From: DASZZZ01 sp036260375
Lineage (GTDB): Bacteria; Actinomycetota; CADDZG01; WHSQ01
Assembly (NCBI GenBank): GCA_036260375.1
Contig: DASZZZ010000018.1
Span: 44,545 to 108,544 of the forward strand
Direction of reading: 5' to 3'
DNA: 64,000 nucleotides
Part shown: piece after piece, positions 1-7,039 of the stretch
Layout of the letters: the number at the start of each line of letters is the position of its first letter
How positions within the stretch are numbered: position 1 is the first letter of the stretch
Made by a program: the position numbers and the translations under genes
The notes under the pieces: model-generated
Seen by the model: the letters and a program-made list of their open reading frames with translations, nothing else
Database searches by the model: none
Told to the model about the DNA's origin: nothing

Positions 1-405
1 GTCGACGCCGGCGTCCCACGACACGACGATCGGGTCGGCCCCGCACGCGGGGAAGTCGAGGTCGCCGGCGAGCATCGCGGCGCTCTGGTCCGACGTCGAC
101 GCGATCTCGAACCACTTGACCTCGACGTTGGGGTACTTCTTCTCGAACACTTGGAGCTCGCGCGCGAGCTGTATCGGCGCGTACGTGATGCCGAACCCGT
201 GCGCGAGCCGGATCGTGCCGCTGAGTCCCTCGTCCACGTCGGTCTCGAAGCCGTCGGCGACGCGCACCGTGCGCGCCCGGCCCCCCTCGTCGCTCGTGCG
301 CTGGAGACCGCCGTCGTCGCCGCACGCCGCGAGCACGACGAGCGCCAGTGCGACTGCGGGCGCGAGCGCGCGCGACACGGTCCCGGCTTTGGCGTCAATC
401 GTCAT
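1..405 (-). CDS. ABC importer solute-binding lipoprotein (3' end cut by window edge)
   Basis: Extracytoplasmic substrate-binding lipoprotein of an ABC importer. Only the first 135 residues are inside the window; no stop is reached. The reading starts M-T-I-D-A-K, followed by a hydrophobic signal segment ending in a lipobox L-A-A-C with Cys at residue 28, then a Gly/Asp-rich linker. The mature start reads as a SsuA/TauA/NMT1-type fold: TIRLAHGFGITYAPIQLA, then VFEKKYPNVEVKWFE and a serine-rich stretch before AAMLAGDLDF. It lies 48 bases downstream of a second, complete binding protein in the same orientation, so it is probably the last visible gene of the same operon. The substrate is inferred only from the family (sulfonates, taurine, nitrate, thiamine precursors); the neighbouring sulfur genes favour a sulfonate. 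Confidence 0.8.
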   Translation of the reverse strand, partial: MTIDAKAGTVSRALAPAVALALVVLAACGDDGGLQRTSDEGGRARTVRVADGFETDVDEGLSGTIRLAHGFGITYAPIQLARELQVFEKKYPNVEVKWFEIASTSDQSAAMLAGDLDFPACGADPIVVSWDAGVD

Positions 406-453
406 CGCAGCCCCCTTCGCCCGCGCCGCGCCGGCGCCGCCGCGCCGCGCGCG

Positions 454-1497
454 CTAGCCGTCGTCCTCGACGAACTCGTTCGTGTACGTCTGCGACAGGT
501 CGACGTCCGCGTCGGCGACCTCCGGCACGGACAGCGACAGGACCTCGTGGACGGCCGTCGCGCCCTCTTCCTGCATGGCGCCGTCCTGCGTGTACATCGG
601 GATCGTCTTGGTGATGCCCTGGAGGTAGCCCTCGGGGTCGCCGCCCTGGAACGACTCGGGCATCGCCTCCATGACCTCCTCGGGCGAGTGGGTCGAGATC
701 CACTCGAGCGCGCGCGCCACCGCGCGCGCGAGCTTCCCGACGGTCTCGCGGTTGTTCTCGAGCCACTCGGACGTCGTGTAGAGGACCGCGCCCGGGTACA
801 TCGCGGTGCCGAAGACCTCCTCGACGCCCTCGGCGGTGCGCGTGTCGGCGAGGATGTCGAGGCCGCCGGCGCGCTGCTCGAGGACGCTCACCGCGGGCTC
901 GACCATGACCGCGGCGTCGACCTTGCCCTTCTCCATCGCGGCGACCGCGGTCGACGTCGTGCCGATCGCCACGACGCTCGCGGCGTCGGGTTCCATGCCG
1001 TTCTGGGCCAACAGGTACTTGAGGAACAGGTCGGTCGACGAGCCCGGCGCGCTCACGCCGACGACCCCGCCGTCGAGGTCCTCGAGCGACGTCACGTCGT
1101 CCTTGGCCGGCGACGCGGCGAGCACGAGACCGGGGTACTGCTGCATGGTCACGAACGCTTGGAGCGAGCGGTTCTGCGCCGCCATCTGGATCGTGTGGTC
1201 GTAGAAGCCGGACACTACGTCGGCGCTCCCGCCGAGCAGCGACTGCAGCGCCTCCGAGCCGCCCTCGAAGTCCTCGATCTTCAGCTCGATGCCCTCGTCC
1301 TCGTAGAAGCCGAGCTCGTTCGCGAGGATCGACGGGAGCACGGGCAGAGCGACCTGCCCGCCGACGGCGAGCGTCACCTCGGTCGTCCCACCGCCGTTCT
1401 CGGAGCTCGCCTCCGCGTCGGGCGTGTCCCGGCACGCGGCCGGTACGAACAGCAACAGCGCGAGCACGGCGCCCGCGGCCCTACGCATCGTCGTCAT
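454..1497 (-). CDS. ABC importer solute-binding lipoprotein, SsuA/TauA-like
   Basis: Binding protein of 347 residues for a nitrate/sulfonate/taurine-type ABC importer. The signal peptide ends in the lipobox V-P-A-A-C (Cys about residue 22), so the protein is predicted to be lipid-anchored outside the membrane. After a Gly/Ser linker come VTLAVGGQVALPVLPSILA and ELGFYEDEGIELKIEDFEGG, typical of lobe I of NMT1/THI5-like proteins, and SADVVSGFYDHT where the ligand-contacting loop lies. The ATG at 1497 is chosen over an ATG eight codons upstream because a G-rich Shine-Dalgarno (GGGGGGAGG) sits about 7 bases before it. It follows the permease gene by 27 bases and precedes a second binding protein. 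The ligand is not determinable from sequence. Confidence 0.88.
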   Translation of the reverse strand: MTTMRRAAGAVLALLLFVPAACRDTPDAEASSENGGGTTEVTLAVGGQVALPVLPSILANELGFYEDEGIELKIEDFEGGSEALQSLLGGSADVVSGFYDHTIQMAAQNRSLQAFVTMQQYPGLVLAASPAKDDVTSLEDLDGGVVGVSAPGSSTDLFLKYLLAQNGMEPDAASVVAIGTTSTAVAAMEKGKVDAAVMVEPAVSVLEQRAGGLDILADTRTAEGVEEVFGTAMYPGAVLYTTSEWLENNRETVGKLARAVARALEWISTHSPEEVMEAMPESFQGGDPEGYLQGITKTIPMYTQDGAMQEEGATAVHEVLSLSVPEVADADVDLSQTYTNEFVEDDG

Positions 1498-1524
1498 GCG
1501 ACGCCTCCCCCCCTGGACCAACCG

Positions 1525-2388
1525 TCACGCCGCCAGACGACCCCGCACGGGTGCGTCTGGTTTCCAACGAAGCAACCGTCGTTCGACACGGCCGACGCCC
1601 CAGTCGACGACCACGACGACCGCCATCAGCACCGCCATCCCGGCGAACACGCTCGTCGTGTCGAACACCCCCTCCGCCTGCGAGATGAGGTAGCCGATAC
1701 CGCGCGACGCACCGAGGTACTCGCCGACGACCGCGCCCACGATCGCGAAGCCGACGCTGACCTGGAGGCTCGAGAAGATCCACGTCAGCGCGCTCGGCAT
1801 GAGCACGTGCCGCACGAGCTGTCGCTCGGTCGCGCCCAGCATGCGGACGTTGTCGACGAGCACGGCGTCGATGTCCCGGACGCCGCGAAACGTGTTGAAG
1901 AACACGATGAAGAACACGATCGTCACGCCGAGCGCGACCTTGGACCAGATGCCGAGCCCGAACCACAGCAGCAGGATCGGCGCCAGGATCACGCGCGGCA
2001 TCGCGTTCAGCATGTGGATGTAGGGCTCCAGCAGCCGCGCGAGGAAGTCGACGCGCGCGAGCAGGACTCCGAGCACGACGCCGAGGCCGACGCCGATCGC
2101 GAACGCGAGGAACGCCTCCTGCAGCGTGACGAAGAGGTGTTGCCACACGAAACCCGTCGACACCCATTCCCAGATGCGGACCGCGATGTCGGTCGGCCGG
2201 CTGACGAAGAACGGATCTACGAATCCCGCGCTGGCGGCCCCCTCCCACGCGGCGACGATCACGAGCCCGAGGGCGACCTGCCACACGATCATGGGCACCG
2301 GCCGGCGCGCGCGCGGCGCGGCCGCCGGCGCGTGGCGCGCCGCCGCGTCGGCCCGGGGCAGCGACTCAGTCCGTTCCGCCGCTCGCAT
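1525..2388 (-). CDS. ABC importer permease, SsuC/TauC-like
   Basis: Integral membrane permease of 287 residues of the BPD_transp_1 type (SsuC/TauC/NrtB). About six hydrophobic segments are visible, starting near residue 33 (MIVWQVALGLVIVAAWEG). The cytoplasmic EAA loop that contacts the ATPase reads about as MLGATERQLVRHVLMPSA. FDTTSVFAGMAVLMAVVVVV is near the C terminus. The start codon lies inside the 3' end of the ATPase gene (23-base overlap), which implies translational coupling; a GGAG sits 4 bases before the ATG. Together with the upstream ATPase and two downstream binding proteins it makes a complete importer. Sulfonate or taurine is the most likely substrate class by family and context, but this is inference. 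Confidence 0.9.
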   Translation of the reverse strand: MRAAERTESLPRADAAARHAPAAAPRARRPVPMIVWQVALGLVIVAAWEGAASAGFVDPFFVSRPTDIAVRIWEWVSTGFVWQHLFVTLQEAFLAFAIGVGLGVVLGVLLARVDFLARLLEPYIHMLNAMPRVILAPILLLWFGLGIWSKVALGVTIVFFIVFFNTFRGVRDIDAVLVDNVRMLGATERQLVRHVLMPSALTWIFSSLQVSVGFAIVGAVVGEYLGASRGIGYLISQAEGVFDTTSVFAGMAVLMAVVVVVDWGVGRVERRLLRWKPDAPVRGRLAA

Positions 2389-3193
2389 AGCTCCGCAACA
2401 CCTCGTCCCTCAACGTCGCCCAGATCGAGCCGTAGAGCTCGACGAATCCCGGGTCGGTTCGAATGTCGAGCAGGTCGCGCGGGCGGGACAGGCGCACGGG
2501 GTAGCGGCCCACGACCGTGCTCGCCGGGCCCGCCGACATGACGACGACCTCGTCGGCGAGCGCGATCGCCTCCTCGAGGTCGTGGGTGACGAAGACGACC
2601 GTCTTGCGCGCCGCCGACCACACGCGCAGCAGCTCCGCCTGCATCAGGCGCCGCGTCTGGACGTCGAGGGCGCCGAACGGCTCGTCCATCAGCATGATGT
2701 CGGGATCGACGATCCAGCTCTGTGCGATCGCGGCGCGCTTGCGCATGCCGCCGCTCAGCTGGAACGGGTAACAGTCGGCGAACTCCGACAGCCCGACGCG
2801 GCGGAGCCATTCGTCGCTGCGCTCGCGCACCTCGTCGGCGTCGACGCCTCGGAGCGAGAGCCCGAGCCGGACGTTCCCGGCGACCGTCTTCCACGGCAGG
2901 AGGGCGTCCTGCTGGAAGATGTACGCGGCCCGCCGGTTGATGCCCGAGAGCGGCTCGGAGAAGACCTCGATGCTTCCGGCGCTGCAGGGCGTCAGCCCCG
3001 CGGTCATGTTGAGCAGCGTCGACTTGCCGCATCCGCTCGGACCGACGACCGTCGTGAACGAGCCCTGCGGCACGTCGAACGTGACGTCGTCGACCGCGGT
3101 GTAGCTGCCATTCGCGGACGAGAACCGTTTCGTGACGCCCTCGAACCGGACGGCGACGCCGGTTGCTCGGGCGGACGCGACCTGCGACTGCAA
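2366..3193 (-). CDS. ABC importer ATP-binding protein, SsuB/TauB-like
   Basis: Nucleotide-binding subunit (275 residues) of the importer. Walker A is GPSGCGKST, the ABC signature is LSGGMRKRAAIAQ, Walker B is IMLMDEPFGALD and the switch region is VVFVTHDLEEA, all intact. These features and the length match SsuB/TauB/NrtD proteins. The start is a TTG with GAAAGGGGA about 8 bases upstream; it lies 22 bases after the stop of the YrdC-like gene, so the five minus-strand genes from 3863 downward are probably one transcript. ATP hydrolysis would drive uptake through the permease encoded next. Confidence 0.92.
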   Translation of the reverse strand: MQSQVASARATGVAVRFEGVTKRFSSANGSYTAVDDVTFDVPQGSFTTVVGPSGCGKSTLLNMTAGLTPCSAGSIEVFSEPLSGINRRAAYIFQQDALLPWKTVAGNVRLGLSLRGVDADEVRERSDEWLRRVGLSEFADCYPFQLSGGMRKRAAIAQSWIVDPDIMLMDEPFGALDVQTRRLMQAELLRVWSAARKTVVFVTHDLEEAIALADEVVVMSAGPASTVVGRYPVRLSRPRDLLDIRTDPGFVELYGSIWATLRDEVLRSYASGGTD

Positions 3194-3215
3194 GACGTGG
3201 TCCCCTTTCGGGCGT

Positions 3216-3863
3216 CTACTTCACGCGCTCCTGGACGACGACGTCGGGAGCGATCACTCGCACCGAGCGCTCGTGGACGACCCCGGTGCGGATGATCACG
3301 GGCGGGCTCTGCGTCGTGTCGACGATGGTCGTCGGACGGTTGATCGGACTGAGCGGGCCCTCGATGACGGCGTCGATCTCGGCGCCGGCGCGCTCGGCGA
3401 ACGTCAACGCCTCGTCGAGCGAGATCGCCGGCTCGGTGCCGGAGATGTTCGCGGAGCTGGACACCACCGGCACCCCGGCGCGCGCGGGGAGCTCGTAGCC
3501 GAGCTCGTCGAGGCTCGCGAGGAGAACGGTGTCCTTGCCGGCGGTGACGAAGTCGGGCACCGTCTCGGGGTTCTTCTTCACGATGACGCCGAGGAAGCCC
3601 GGCCAGAACGCCTCCACGAGCCGCGACGCGAGGTCGTTGAGCTCGCCGTAGCGCGCCGCGTCGTCGCGGTCGAGCGCGAGGACGAGGAGGGCCTCGTTCG
3701 GGTCGCGTCGCTTGGCGGCGTACACGCGCCGTACCGCGTCCTCGTCGAGCGCGTTCGTGCAGAGCCCGTACCACACGGGGCTGGGCCACACGACGAGCTT
3801 GCCCTCGCGGATGTAGCGCGCCGCCTTGTCGATGCCCTCGGGCGTCTGCTTGAGGATGTCCAT
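3216..3863 (-). CDS. Divergent Sua5/YciO/YrdC-domain protein
   Basis: 215 residues covering one YrdC-like domain, the fold that makes threonylcarbamoyl-AMP from threonine, bicarbonate and ATP for tRNA t6A. Recognisable blocks are VYAAKRRDPNEALLVLAL (K-x-R nucleotide-binding block), FWPGFLGVIV, VVSSSANISGTEP and NRPTTIVDTT. However, the usual P-T-E/D-T-V-Y-G-L signature reads WPSPVWYGLC, and the usual W-P-G-P-L-T reads WPGFLG, so two conserved substrate-site blocks are altered. There is no C-terminal Sua5 domain. It is the first gene of the ABC importer operon (22 bases before the ATPase), an unusual place for a tRNA-modification enzyme. A GAGGAGGG ribosome-binding site precedes the ATG. It may be a paralogue acting on another acyl-adenylate; real t6A synthesis is not excluded. 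Confidence 0.75.
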   Translation of the reverse strand: MDILKQTPEGIDKAARYIREGKLVVWPSPVWYGLCTNALDEDAVRRVYAAKRRDPNEALLVLALDRDDAARYGELNDLASRLVEAFWPGFLGVIVKKNPETVPDFVTAGKDTVLLASLDELGYELPARAGVPVVSSSANISGTEPAISLDEALTFAERAGAEIDAVIEGPLSPINRPTTIVDTTQSPPVIIRTGVVHERSVRVIAPDVVVQERVK

Positions 3864-4052
3864 GCTCGCCCTCCTCGTCTAGGCCATCCGGACGCGTGAT
3901 CGTCCCGATCCCCTCGGGAGGAGCGTTGCGGGTCGTGGACGCTGCCGGACCGTGCCGCGCCGTCCCGCCGCGGACGGCGACCCGCGCGACGCGTCGCACG
4001 TGCTTGCGTAGACGTTCCCCCCTGGGGTCGCGGAAGTTGCTTCCAACGACCT

Positions 4053-4072
4053 GTCGAGTACGTTTACTCGAC
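4053..4072. promoter_or_regulatory. Perfect 8+8 inverted repeat, candidate operator
   Basis: GTCGAGTA, four spacer bases, then TACTCGAC: two perfect 8-base arms in a locally AT-richer stretch. A second dyad (GGAAG-ttg-CTTCC) lies about 20 bases away. The repeat lies between the LuxR-type regulator gene and the importer operon it could control, about 190 bases upstream of the YrdC-like start. An operator for the neighbouring regulator is the simplest reading; a terminator hairpin for the regulator gene is possible but there is no following T-run. Confidence 0.45.
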
Positions 4073-4143
4073 TCCCGTGTGCATGTCGATGACTTGCGCT
4101 GGCACTCACACGACACATCGACGGCACGGCGGTGCCACCGTGG

Positions 4144-4866
4144 TCACTTCACGAGCGCGCCGTCGTGGGCGGCGCCCGACGACGACAACAGACCCCAGCG
4201 CGTCGCCTGCAGCAGCGCCTCCGTCCGGCTCGTCGCGCCCATGCGGCGGTAGAGGTCGCGCAGGATGCGGAACATCGTGCGGCGTGAGTACCCGGCCTCG
4301 TCGGCGAGCTGCTCGATCGTGAGACCGCCGGCCATGGCGCGCAGCCAGTCGATCTCCTCGTCGCGCAGACGCGTCGCCTCCGGCGCGACGTCGGCCTCCG
4401 ACACGATCCGGCGCGCGACCTCGGCGGGCAGCAGCGTGCGGCGGTCGAGCGCCTGACGGATCACCGCGACGATCTCCTCGACCGGGGCGTCGCGTGCGAC
4501 CGGCGCCGACGCGCCCGCCTGCAGCGCGGCCCGGTAGTCGGCCGGACGTGCGTCGGGCAGCAGGGCGGCGATCACGAGGCCGTTGCGGAGCCGGCGAAGG
4601 GAGCTGACGAGCGAGAGGTCCTCGATCGTCGACAGCGAGATCACGACGACGCCGTGCCGGTGCGTCGACGCCCACTGCAGCAGGTCGTCGGGCTCCTCGG
4701 CCGCGAAGCCGAGCTCGCCGAGCGCCGCGACGAGCCCCTTGCGGAACATCGGCGCCGGAGCCGACACCGCGATCGGGACGGTCGCGTGTCCGGACGCGCA
4801 CGAGCCGATGCCGTGCAACCGCTCGTGGTCCGCGACGCCGTTCGCCGGCGCGCGCTTCGGCTCCAC
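4144..4866 (-). CDS. LuxR-family transcriptional regulator with degenerate receiver domain
   Basis: DNA-binding regulator of about 240 residues. The N-terminal half has a response-regulator receiver fold (VPIAVSAPAPMFRKGLVAAL ... AALQAGASAPVARDAPVEEI). The acidic pocket reads S-A instead of D-D, the phospho-acceptor strand reads VVVISLS with no Asp, and the conserved Lys is Arg, so classical phosphorylation looks impossible. The C-terminal 60 residues form a LuxR/GerE-type helix-turn-helix: DEEIDWLRAMAGGLTIEQLA, then YSRRTMFRILRDLYRRMGA. The start is uncertain. The longest reading begins at 4986, but a good promoter (-10 at 4986-4991) overlaps that ATG, so a downstream GTG at 4866 is chosen. 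Placed between the importer operon and the methionine operon, it probably regulates one or both; the signal is unknown. Confidence 0.8.
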   Translation of the reverse strand: MEPKRAPANGVADHERLHGIGSCASGHATVPIAVSAPAPMFRKGLVAALGELGFAAEEPDDLLQWASTHRHGVVVISLSTIEDLSLVSSLRRLRNGLVIAALLPDARPADYRAALQAGASAPVARDAPVEEIVAVIRQALDRRTLLPAEVARRIVSEADVAPEATRLRDEEIDWLRAMAGGLTIEQLADEAGYSRRTMFRILRDLYRRMGATSRTEALLQATRWGLLSSSGAAHDGALVK

Positions 4867-4985
4867 CTGACCGATGCCCCCCCACGCGGGGCGCGACACG
4901 ACGCCGACACCCCGAGCGATCGACCCCCACGGTCCCGTGCGGAAGCGCCTCCCCGCCCCGGACCGTTCCGACGATACGTCCCGCA

Positions 4986-5015
4986 ATGTTGGCAGCGAGG
5001 TTATGCAATTGTCAA
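4986..5015 (-). promoter_or_regulatory. Promoter of the LuxR-type regulator gene
   Basis: On the minus strand a perfect consensus -35 TTGACA (5010-5015) is followed by an 18-base spacer and a -10 CAACAT (4986-4991). The predicted transcript start is near 4979, giving a 5' leader of about 110 bases if translation begins at the GTG at 4866. The promoter lies in the 70-base gap downstream of the phosphorylase gene. Confidence 0.55.
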
Positions 5016-5055
5016 CTGGGGAGTCGAGTCCGAGGCGCCTGTGGCGGCCGCGCTC

Positions 5056-5850
5056 CTAGGTCTCGATGCGGGCGCCCGACAGGGCCCGGCTGCAGTCGCA
5101 GTCCCGCTCGTGGGGCAGCCGCGGGACGAGGTGGAACAGCAGCTTGCGGAGCTTGTCGTTGTTCTCGGTGAACACCCTGATGACCTCCTCGTGGGTCACC
5201 GGCGGCATCCCCTCGAGACCGACGTCGTAGTCGGTGATCAGCGACACGTTCACGTAGCACATCTCGAGCTCGCGCGCGAGGTAGGCCTCCGGGTACTGGG
5301 TCATGTTGATGACCTCCCAGCCCGCGTCCTGGTACCACCGCGACTCGGAGCGGGTCGCGAAGCGCGGGCCCTGGATCGTGACGACGGTGCCGCCGTCGCG
5401 CGCGTCGAGCCCGAGCTCGCTCGACGCCTCCAGCGTCGCCGCCCGCATCACCGGGCAGTACGGATCGGCGAACGAGACGTGCGTCGTGATGGGCCCGTCG
5501 TAGAAGGTGTCGGCGCGCCCGGCGGTGCGGTCCACGAGCTGGTCGCAGACGACGAACTGCCCGGGCTTGACGTCGGCGCGCAGCGAACCCGCCGCGCACG
5601 GGCCGATGACCTGCGTCACGCCGAGCTCGCGGAACGCCCACAGGTTGGCGCGGTAGGGCACGCGGTGCGGCGGATACTCGTGGCGGGTGCCGTGGCGAGG
5701 GATGAACGCGACCTTTCGGCCCTCGATCTCGCCGACCGTCGCGGGAGCCGACGGGCTGCCGTACGGCGTGTCGACGGGGACCTCGCGCGCGCCCTCGAGC
5801 AGCGAGTAGAAGCCGGATCCACCGAAGATGCCGATCTCCGCGTCGGCCAC
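5056..5850 (-). CDS. mtnP: S-methyl-5'-thioadenosine phosphorylase
   Basis: Purine-nucleoside phosphorylase family II enzyme (264 residues) that cleaves 5'-methylthioadenosine with phosphate to adenine and methylthioribose-1-phosphate, salvaging the by-product of polyamine and similar SAM reactions. Family blocks are IGIFGGSGFYSLLEG at the N terminus, PRHGTRHEYPPHRVPYRANL, GPCAAGSLR, GPRFATRSESRWY, VINMTQYPEAYLARE and VSLITDYDVG. The T-D-Y-D pair is what the MTA-specific members use to recognise the 6-amino group. The GTG start has a strong AAAAGGAGG about 9 bases upstream. It is the third gene of a minus-strand operon behind the two methionine-synthase halves, so recycling of methylthio carbon/sulfur and methionine formation are co-expressed. 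Methylthioinosine activity is an alternative but less likely. Confidence 0.93.
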   Translation of the reverse strand: MADAEIGIFGGSGFYSLLEGAREVPVDTPYGSPSAPATVGEIEGRKVAFIPRHGTRHEYPPHRVPYRANLWAFRELGVTQVIGPCAAGSLRADVKPGQFVVCDQLVDRTAGRADTFYDGPITTHVSFADPYCPVMRAATLEASSELGLDARDGGTVVTIQGPRFATRSESRWYQDAGWEVINMTQYPEAYLARELEMCYVNVSLITDYDVGLEGMPPVTHEEVIRVFTENNDKLRKLLFHLVPRLPHERDCDCSRALSGARIET

Positions 5851-5878
5851 CTGAATCGCCTCCTTTTCGTCCGGGCGG

Positions 5879-7039
5879 CTACAGCCCGAGTGACTTCTTG
5901 GCGAGCTCCACGCCCTCGACCATGTTGCAGAGCTTCGCGTACGCGACGTCCCACGAACGCGTCCGCAGTCCGCAGTCGGGCGTGACGTGGATGCGCGCCG
6001 GGTCGCCGAAGACCTCGGCCGCGTACAGGATGCGGTCGCGCACGAGCTCGGGCGGCTCCACGAAGTCGGTGTGGATGTCGAGGACCCCGAGACCGAGCGC
6101 CGGCTCGTACGGGAGATCGCGGAACCTCTCGATGACCGCGTAGCCGGGCCGCGACTCGGCGTCGACGCCGAGGTCGCGCGTGTCGTCGTTCGCGAACCCG
6201 ACCGCGTACTGACGGCATCCCGTCATCTGGTCGATGGCCGGGAAGAAGAGGTTGTAGTTCGAGAAGCACAGGTGCGTGGAGAAGATCGCGTCGAGGCCCT
6301 CGACGCTGGTGTTGAAGCTCTCGACGAAGATGTCGAGGTCCTCGGGCTCGGTCGACCCAGCGGGCTCGTCGATCTGTATCCAGCGCGCGCCGGCCGCGAT
6401 CAGCGACTCGAGGTTGGGACGGATCAGGTTGCGGGCGATGTCGAGGACGAGATCGCGCCGGCTCCGCTGTGCGAGGGCGCGGCGCTCCGCCGCCGTCGGC
6501 ACGCCCGTCCACGGCGTGTCGTGCACCTCGTCGAACGACCACACCGCGAGCGTGTACGCGCCCGTGATGGGGATCTTCAGCTGCGAGTTCGCGATCGACT
6601 TGAGGAACTCGAACTCCTCGTTGTGGTACGGGGTCCGCAGCGAGATCGGGCCCGTGACCGCGTACTTCGTGTAGTACTTGTTGTCGAAGCTGCGGACGCT
6701 GCCGCGCGGCTCGAAGCCGTCGGCGTGCGCGACCGCCCACGCATACATCTCGCTGCGCTGCTGCTCGCCGTCGTAGGTGACGTCGAGGCCCGCCGACTCC
6801 AGCAGACGGAGCCCGTAGCGGCTCGACCACCGCTTGATCTCGTCCTTGTCGACGCCGTCCTCGGACGCGCGCGTCAGCTGCTCGACTAGCTGCTCGTAGT
6901 TCGGCACGTTGAGGCGCTCGCCCCAGCGCCGCGCGTCCTCGACGTCGGACTCGGCGAGCGGACGGCCGGCGTACGCCTTCACGCGCCAGCCCGGCTTGGC
7001 GAGGGACCCCACCTCGTGGGTCAGCAACGGCTGCATCAT
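5879..7039 (-). CDS. Cobalamin-independent methionine synthase, catalytic (MetE C-terminal-like) subunit
   Basis: 386 residues matching the catalytic zinc (Meth_synt_2) half of MetE, the enzyme that methylates homocysteine to methionine. The zinc/homocysteine signature T-H-L-C-F-S-N is present (His and Cys about residues 252 and 254). The distal V-T-P-D-C-G-L-R-T-R with its zinc Cys (about 354) is canonical, as is the barrel strand WIQIDEPA. The Glu ligand usually found between them is not evident; that strand reads YAVGFANDD. The gene overlaps the upstream MetE N-terminal-like gene by four bases, so the two are expressed as a pair. It could work as a split MetE using methyltetrahydrofolate, or as a core-type synthase using another methyl donor; sequence alone does not decide. 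Confidence 0.82.
   Translation of the reverse strand: MMQPLLTHEVGSLAKPGWRVKAYAGRPLAESDVEDARRWGERLNVPNYEQLVEQLTRASEDGVDKDEIKRWSSRYGLRLLESAGLDVTYDGEQQRSEMYAWAVAHADGFEPRGSVRSFDNKYYTKYAVTGPISLRTPYHNEEFEFLKSIANSQLKIPITGAYTLAVWSFDEVHDTPWTGVPTAAERRALAQRSRRDLVLDIARNLIRPNLESLIAAGARWIQIDEPAGSTEPEDLDIFVESFNTSVEGLDAIFSTHLCFSNYNLFFPAIDQMTGCRQYAVGFANDDTRDLGVDAESRPGYAVIERFRDLPYEPALGLGVLDIHTDFVEPPELVRDRILYAAEVFGDPARIHVTPDCGLRTRSWDVAYAKLCNMVEGVELAKKSLGL

Noticed and set aside
151..2541. Plus-strand frame of about 800 codons opposite the importer genes
   Set aside because: The minus strand carries complete binding-protein, permease and ATPase motifs; the plus frame is low-complexity Arg/His/Asp.
4867..4986. 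N-terminal extension of the LuxR-type regulator from the ATG at 4986
   Set aside because: The ATG overlaps the -10 of a consensus promoter and the extra residues do not look like receiver sequence.
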